From: an uncultured Ferrovum sp.
GTDB taxonomy: Bacteria; Pseudomonadota; Gammaproteobacteria; Burkholderiales; Ferrovaceae
Reading direction: 5' to 3'
NCBI GenBank assembly: GCA_903909215.1
Contig: CAIVUX010000024.1
Location: 27,437 to 91,436, forward strand
Length of the DNA stretch: 64,000 nt
Shown here piece after piece: positions 60,104-64,000 of the stretch. The translations under genes were made by a program, and so were the position numbers. Each line of letters opens with the position of its first letter. Position 1 is the first letter of the stretch. The notes under the pieces are model-generated. The model saw only the letters and a list, made by a program, of their open reading frames with translations. It ran no database searches and was not told the DNA's origin.

Positions 60104-61488
60104 ATGTATCTATCCTTTCATGGTGCCAATCAGGAAGTCACAGGGTCCTGCCACCTTTTGCATTGCGCCGATAAAAACATCCTCATCGATTGCGGTCTGT
60201 ATCAAGGCGAACATGAATTAGACGTGCAGAACTCGGGCCCTTTTGGTTTTGAAGCGGCTTCCATTGATTTTGTCATTCTCACCCACGCCCATTTAGACCA
60301 TTGCGGTCGATTGCCTTTATTGTTGCGGCGCGGCTTTCAAGGGGAAGTCATTACCACCGCGGCCACGCGAGAACTAACCCGCATTGTGTTGCTGGATTCA
60401 GCCCACTTACAAGAAGAAGAAGCGCGTTACCAGGCACGCAGAAACGCCCGTCACGGAAAGCACCCACAATTAGCCCCGCTCTACAGCACGTTAGATGCCC
60501 TTAACTGCTTGAATACCTTCGGGCGCACGGCACAGTACAACCAACCGCTTGAAATTTCACCGGGTATTACGGCCACGTTTTGTGATGCGGGTCATATTTT
60601 AGGCTCAGCCAGCGTCTTATTTAATCTTGAAGAAGGCGCTGTCAAAAAGAGTGTGTTGTTTTCAGGGGACATTGGCAATTCGGGTAGTCAAATTATGCGC
60701 GACCCAGCCCCTCCACCACATGCTGATGTGGTGATCATGGAAACCACCTATGGCGATAGATTGCACCGCAACCCCACAGACTCTACGGTGGAATTGTATG
60801 AGGCCATTAACAACACCTTGGTGCGCGGCGGCAATGTGGTTATTCCCACCTTTGCCCTTGAACGCACACAAGAACTGTTGTTCATATTGCGCGAAGGCTG
60901 TGACAGGCAACTATTGCCACAAAATATGCCAGTCTTTCTCGATTCACCCATGGCCATCTCCGCCACCGAAGTATTTCAACATCACCCCGAATGCTACAGT
61001 GACGCCACAGCAACATTATCCAGCACTGATCATGACCCCTTCACCATGAAGGGGTTTCATGCCACGCGTGAAACAGTAGAGAGCATGGCCATCAACCAGA
61101 TCGTAGGGGGCGCGGTTATTATGGCGGGGTCGGGAATGTGTACCGGGGGCGTATCCGCCACCACCTCAAGCATAATTTATGGCGCGAAGAGTGCAGTATT
61201 GTATTCGTTGGTTTTTCAGCAAAAGGCACCTTGGGGAGACGCATCATTGATGGGGCCACATCGGTGAATATTTTTGGTGATGACATTGCGGTGCGCGCCC
61301 AAATCCACACCATTAACGGTTTCTCAGCACATGCCGATCGCGATCACTTGCTGGCTTGGCAACGGGCCATCAATCCTGAATTAACTGTACTGGTGCACGG
61401 CGAATCCGCTGCCATGGAATCCTTTGCCAAAACCTTATCGCCTGCGCGCGTGGAAATGCCGCGCCATGGACAAACCATAACGCTATAA
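60104..61488 (+). pseudogene. Beta-CASP metallo-beta-lactamase (RNA-processing type) broken by a single-base frameshift
   Basis: MBL-fold beta-CASP nuclease-like protein. The first frame (60104-61267, 387 residues) has THAHLDHCGRLP, the SGDIGNSGSQ metal motif, METTYGDRLH and MAGSGMCTGG. It then goes out of register and stops. The missing part (RIRHHLKHNLWREE ... GFSAHADRDHLLAW ... HGESAAMESF) continues in another frame to 61488. The switch falls at a run of five G's, 61145-61149. Six G's would give CTGGRIRHHL and a full 461-residue protein. It is either a recent inactivation, a phase-variable tract or a sequencing error. Without the second half the beta-CASP motifs C-terminal to it are lost. 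Confidence 0.9.
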
Positions 61489-61509
61489 AAATAGGAGTCA
61501 GCTGCTGGT

Positions 61510-62778
61510 ATGGAACTCTCATTTATTAACGACATCACCACTCAGTTGTTCGCTAGGTTTCTACTGGTGTCTGTGCTGGCCTTCATTGTGGGCCTAGAGT
61601 TTCGCGAGTACTTGGCCGGAGATAAAGCCCACCAAACTATTGGTACGGCACGCACCTACACGTTTTCCGCTATTCTGGGATTTGTGCTGTACGCTCTTGA
61701 CCCTTCCTTTAAATTATTTATAACAGGAACGGTTTTTTTGGGCACATTGTTCAGCTTTTTCTACTTCCACAAGCTGCAATCGGATCAGCGCGGTATTTTG
61801 CAATTGCTAATTGGTATGATTGTTTATACCTTTGGTCCTGTGTCGCAACTCATGCCCTTGTGGTTTTTGGTGCTGCTCTTTGTGGCGTTAATTTTCATCC
61901 TCAGCGCCCGCCCCGTCACGCACCAAATTATTGAGCGCATGGACCAGGGTGAATTGGTCACCTTCGCCAAGTTCTTACTCCTCTCCGCTGTAATTTTATC
62001 CCTACTTCCTCATGAACTGGTGGCAACACAAATACCCGCCTCACCCTTTAGCATTTGGTTGGCGGTGGTGATTATTTCCACCATTTCTTATGTCGGCTAT
62101 ATTCTGCGCCGCTACGTATTCCACAAACAAGGTTACTTCATTACAGGGCTGTTGGGCGGGCTTTATTCCAGCACGGCCTGCACTGTGGTGCTGGCGCGCG
62201 CCACCCGTTCGCAACCCATTCCCAATCGCGCCTTGCACGCCGGTATATTAGCCGCTTCTACCATGATGTATTTGCGCCTGCTGCTCTTGGTGGCTATGTT
62301 AAGCCCAGCGCTCTTACCCCTTGCTGCGCCGCCCCTCATAATAGTGGCTCTGGGTACTTTGGCTTTGGCCTATTATTTTTCTAAATTGGGCGATCAAGCG
62401 CCACCGATCCCGACGGAAAAAGATGTCAATCCTCTTGAATTGGGTACCGCCTTTTTATTCGCCATAATCTTTATTGTGATGTTGGTGTTAACGCGTTTTA
62501 CCGCCACAGAATTTGGTACCAGCGGATTGAAGGTGCTCTCTTTCGTCACAGGCCTTACTGACATCGACCCATTTGTGCTGTCTCTACTCAATGGGGCTTA
62601 CGCCAAATTAGCCCCCAGCGACCTAACCGGGGCATTGCTGATTGCAGCGGGCAGCAATGGATTTTTGAAAGGCATTTATACGGTAACCATGGGGAATTGG
62701 CGCGCCAATCGCGCCGTATTGATGTCGTTATTTTTGATTGGTGGACTCACCATGCTGTGGGGCGTGCGCCTGTTTTAA
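61510..62778 (+). CDS. MgtC/SapB and DUF4010 integral membrane protein
   Basis: A 422-residue polytopic membrane protein. The N-terminal part (about 10-135) is MgtC/SapB-like (FARFLLVSVLAFIVGLEFREY; TIGTARTYTFSAILGFVLY) and the remainder (about 175-400) is the DUF4010 domain (YFITGLLGGLYSSTACTVVLARATR). About a dozen hydrophobic segments are seen. Function is unknown; no transport substrate is established. It starts 21 bases after the broken beta-CASP gene and is convergent with ackA. Confidence 0.87.
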   Translation: MELSFINDITTQLFARFLLVSVLAFIVGLEFREYLAGDKAHQTIGTARTYTFSAILGFVLYALDPSFKLFITGTVFLGTLFSFFYFHKLQSDQRGILQLLIGMIVYTFGPVSQLMPLWFLVLLFVALIFILSARPVTHQIIERMDQGELVTFAKFLLLSAVILSLLPHELVATQIPASPFSIWLAVVIISTISYVGYILRRYVFHKQGYFITGLLGGLYSSTACTVVLARATRSQPIPNRALHAGILAASTMMYLRLLLLVAMLSPALLPLAAPPLIIVALGTLALAYYFSKLGDQAPPIPTEKDVNPLELGTAFLFAIIFIVMLVLTRFTATEFGTSGLKVLSFVTGLTDIDPFVLSLLNGAYAKLAPSDLTGALLIAAGSNGFLKGIYTVTMGNWRANRAVLMSLFLIGGLTMLWGVRLF

Positions 62779-62802
62779 GAAAAAGATTGGTTGCCGTCCA
62801 GA

Positions 62803-63930
62803 TTAATGAGGTGCTGTAAATAGTTCGCACGCTTCCCGTGCGATCACACTGCCTTCGTCTGTAGGAATTACCCATACTTCCACTGCGCTCTGAGCGTCAT
62901 GAATAGCCACCCGCACCCCCGCTGTAGCCTGATGATTGCGTGTGTCATCAATCTTCACCCCTAAGTATTTCAAGGAATGTGTTACAGACGCCCGCAGATG
63001 TGCATCGTGCTCGCCTATGCCACCACTAAAAGTCAACACATCTAGACCGCCCAATACAGCCGTTAACCCCCCTACTTCGCGCACGATGCGATTGGTAAAA
63101 AAACCGATAGCGCGCTCGGCGCGCATATCGGTACTGGCACGCAAGATACGCATGTCAGCAGATATTCCTGATGCACCCAGTAGCCCTGATTGGCGATAGA
63201 GGAGATTTTGTAAACGTTCCCGGCTCCAGCCTTGTTCCAGTAAAAACAACAGCACGCCAGGGTCTAAGGCGCCGCAACGCGTTCCCATCACCAATCCATC
63301 TAAAGTGGAAAACCCCATGGTGGTGGCTACACTTTTACCTGCTTGGGCGGCACAGAGGCTGGCCCCGTTGCCCAGATGCGCCATAAGAACACGTCCCTTT
63401 GATCGTGCTGAACAATTCAGGAGTTCATCTCGCACATACTGATAGGACAGGCCATGAAAGCCATAACGACGCACACCCATTTCGTATAACGCATCAGGTA
63501 ATGCAAACCGTTTTTCTGATTCGGGTAGGGTGGCGTGAAAGGCTGTATCAAAGCAGGCCACTTGAAGTACTTGTGGCATTAGTACACGGAAGCGCTCAAT
63601 GCCGGCCAGATTATGGGGCTGATGCATTGGCGCTAAGGCATTGAAGGTCTTTAGGCTTGCAAGGACCGCGTCATCCACACGCACGCTGCGCGTGAACAGA
63701 CTGCCACCGTGAACCACGCGGTGTGCCACGGCCACGATCTGTGGCGCGCCTGCTTGTTGGGTAAGCTCTGTAATGAGCGTTTCAAGCTCATTCTCCACAG
63801 AGTTGCCCTCCAAAACGCCCTTCAGATCAGCAGGTCCAATTCCGCTGGGCGTTAGGGGGTAGCGAGCAAACTTGAGTGTGGAAGAGCCTGCATTAACCGA
63901 TAGAATGGCCTGAGATGCCATAGAGGGCAT
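62803..63930 (-). CDS. ackA: Acetate kinase
   Basis: Reversible phosphoryl transfer between acetyl phosphate and ADP, 375 residues. Motifs: NAGSSTLKF (residues 13-21), VAHRVVHGGSLFT, ACFDTAFHATLPE, HLGNGASLCA and GLVMGTRCGALDPG. ATG 63930 is 1 base after the stop of an upstream open frame, suggesting translational coupling; ATG 63921 is the alternative. Members of the family are usually about 400 residues, so this is slightly short. Confidence 0.95.
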   Translation of the reverse strand: MPSMASQAILSVNAGSSTLKFARYPLTPSGIGPADLKGVLEGNSVENELETLITELTQQAGAPQIVAVAHRVVHGGSLFTRSVRVDDAVLASLKTFNALAPMHQPHNLAGIERFRVLMPQVLQVACFDTAFHATLPESEKRFALPDALYEMGVRRYGFHGLSYQYVRDELLNCSARSKGRVLMAHLGNGASLCAAQAGKSVATTMGFSTLDGLVMGTRCGALDPGVLLFLLEQGWSRERLQNLLYRQSGLLGASGISADMRILRASTDMRAERAIGFFTNRIVREVGGLTAVLGGLDVLTFSGGIGEHDAHLRASVTHSLKYLGVKIDDTRNHQATAGVRVAIHDAQSAVEVWVIPTDEGSVIAREACELFTAPH

Positions 63931-63931
63931 T

Positions 63932-64000
63932 TTAGGGCTTGATGATACGATTATGATGGGCGATCAGCTTAGTCAGTAGTGCTGATGTAATGCGCGAAAC
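63932..64000 (-). CDS. C-terminal end of an upstream gene, identity unknown
   Basis: An open minus-strand frame of 22 codons runs from the window edge to TAA at 63934-63932 (SRITSALLTKLIAHHNRIIKP). The stop is one base from the ackA ATG, as expected within an operon. A phosphate acetyltransferase is the most common ackA partner, but the visible residues are too few to say. Confidence 0.35.
   Translation of the reverse strand, partial: VSRITSALLTKLIAHHNRIIKP

Noticed and set aside
61138..61488. A separate 116-residue gene after the beta-CASP gene
   Set aside because: It has no start signal and continues the conserved beta-CASP C-terminus exactly where the first frame fails, so it is the second half of a frameshifted gene.

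Overview
This window reads as the chromosome of a betaproteobacterium. The evidence is synteny and protein resemblance, not a database search. The gene blocks tig-clpP-clpX-lon-hupB-tRNAs-ppiD, thrS-infC-rpmI-rplT-pheS-pheT-ihfA-merR, surE-pcm-nlpD, gloB/methyltransferase/rnhA/dnaQ and yejABEF-fabI are all in the order typical of that class. Nearly all of the DNA is coding, base composition is moderate, and I see no prophage, insertion sequence, CRISPR array or rRNA operon.

Layout from left to right. 1-2.6 kb: magnesium P-type ATPase (3' end cut by the window edge). 2.8-6.3 kb: clpB with a clear heat-shock promoter, divergent from the lipid-transport lipoprotein mlaA. 6.3-10.7 kb: a GNAT gene flanked by two palindromic elements, thrC-hom, a Mth938-like gene and an HDAC-like hydrolase. 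10.7-13.2 kb: a PatZ-type protein acetyltransferase. 13.2-18.0 kb: aceF-lpdA-surE-pcm-nlpD as one tight run. 18.2-26.4 kb: a TlpA-like thioredoxin, tRNA-Pro and the thrS...merR translation cluster with tRNA-Val. 26.4-30.3 kb: a basic amino acid decarboxylase and a medium-chain acyl-CoA ligase. 30.4-36.3 kb: seven genes overlapping end to end (moaA, a mobA-moeA fusion, bpt, pyrD, a small ferredoxin, nth, DUF1841). 36.3-40.5 kb: dnaQ, rnhA, a methyltransferase, gloB, mltD. 40.5-46.0 kb: a yejABEF-type peptide importer. 46.0-55.4 kb: fabI, ppiD, two tRNAs, hupB, lon, clpX, clpP, tig. 55.5-60.0 kb: a liv-type ABC importer. 60.1-64.0 kb: a frameshifted beta-CASP nuclease gene, a DUF4010 membrane protein, ackA and the tail of a further gene.

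The most unusual signal is a 13-base palindromic unit, GGGGTCAGACCCC (or its complement with a central T). It occurs 18 times at nine loci, usually as pairs spaced by 4 bases. Several copies are not intergenic. They lie inside coding sequence in frame: pheT, the inter-domain linker of yejF (four units), and twice in the yejA-like gene. Others supply the C-terminus and stop codon of yejF and livM. Depending on frame a unit is read as GVRP, GQTP, GSDP or GLTP. This resembles in behaviour, not in sequence, the protein-coding palindromic elements known from Rickettsia. No transposase that could mobilise it is in the window.

Proteostasis is heavily represented (clpB, lon, clpX, clpP, tig, ppiD, pcm, bpt, mlaA). 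The two genes with convincing sigma-32 promoters, clpB and lon, share the same 14-base spacer. The infC gene starts at a rare ATC codon, as expected for IF3 autoregulation.
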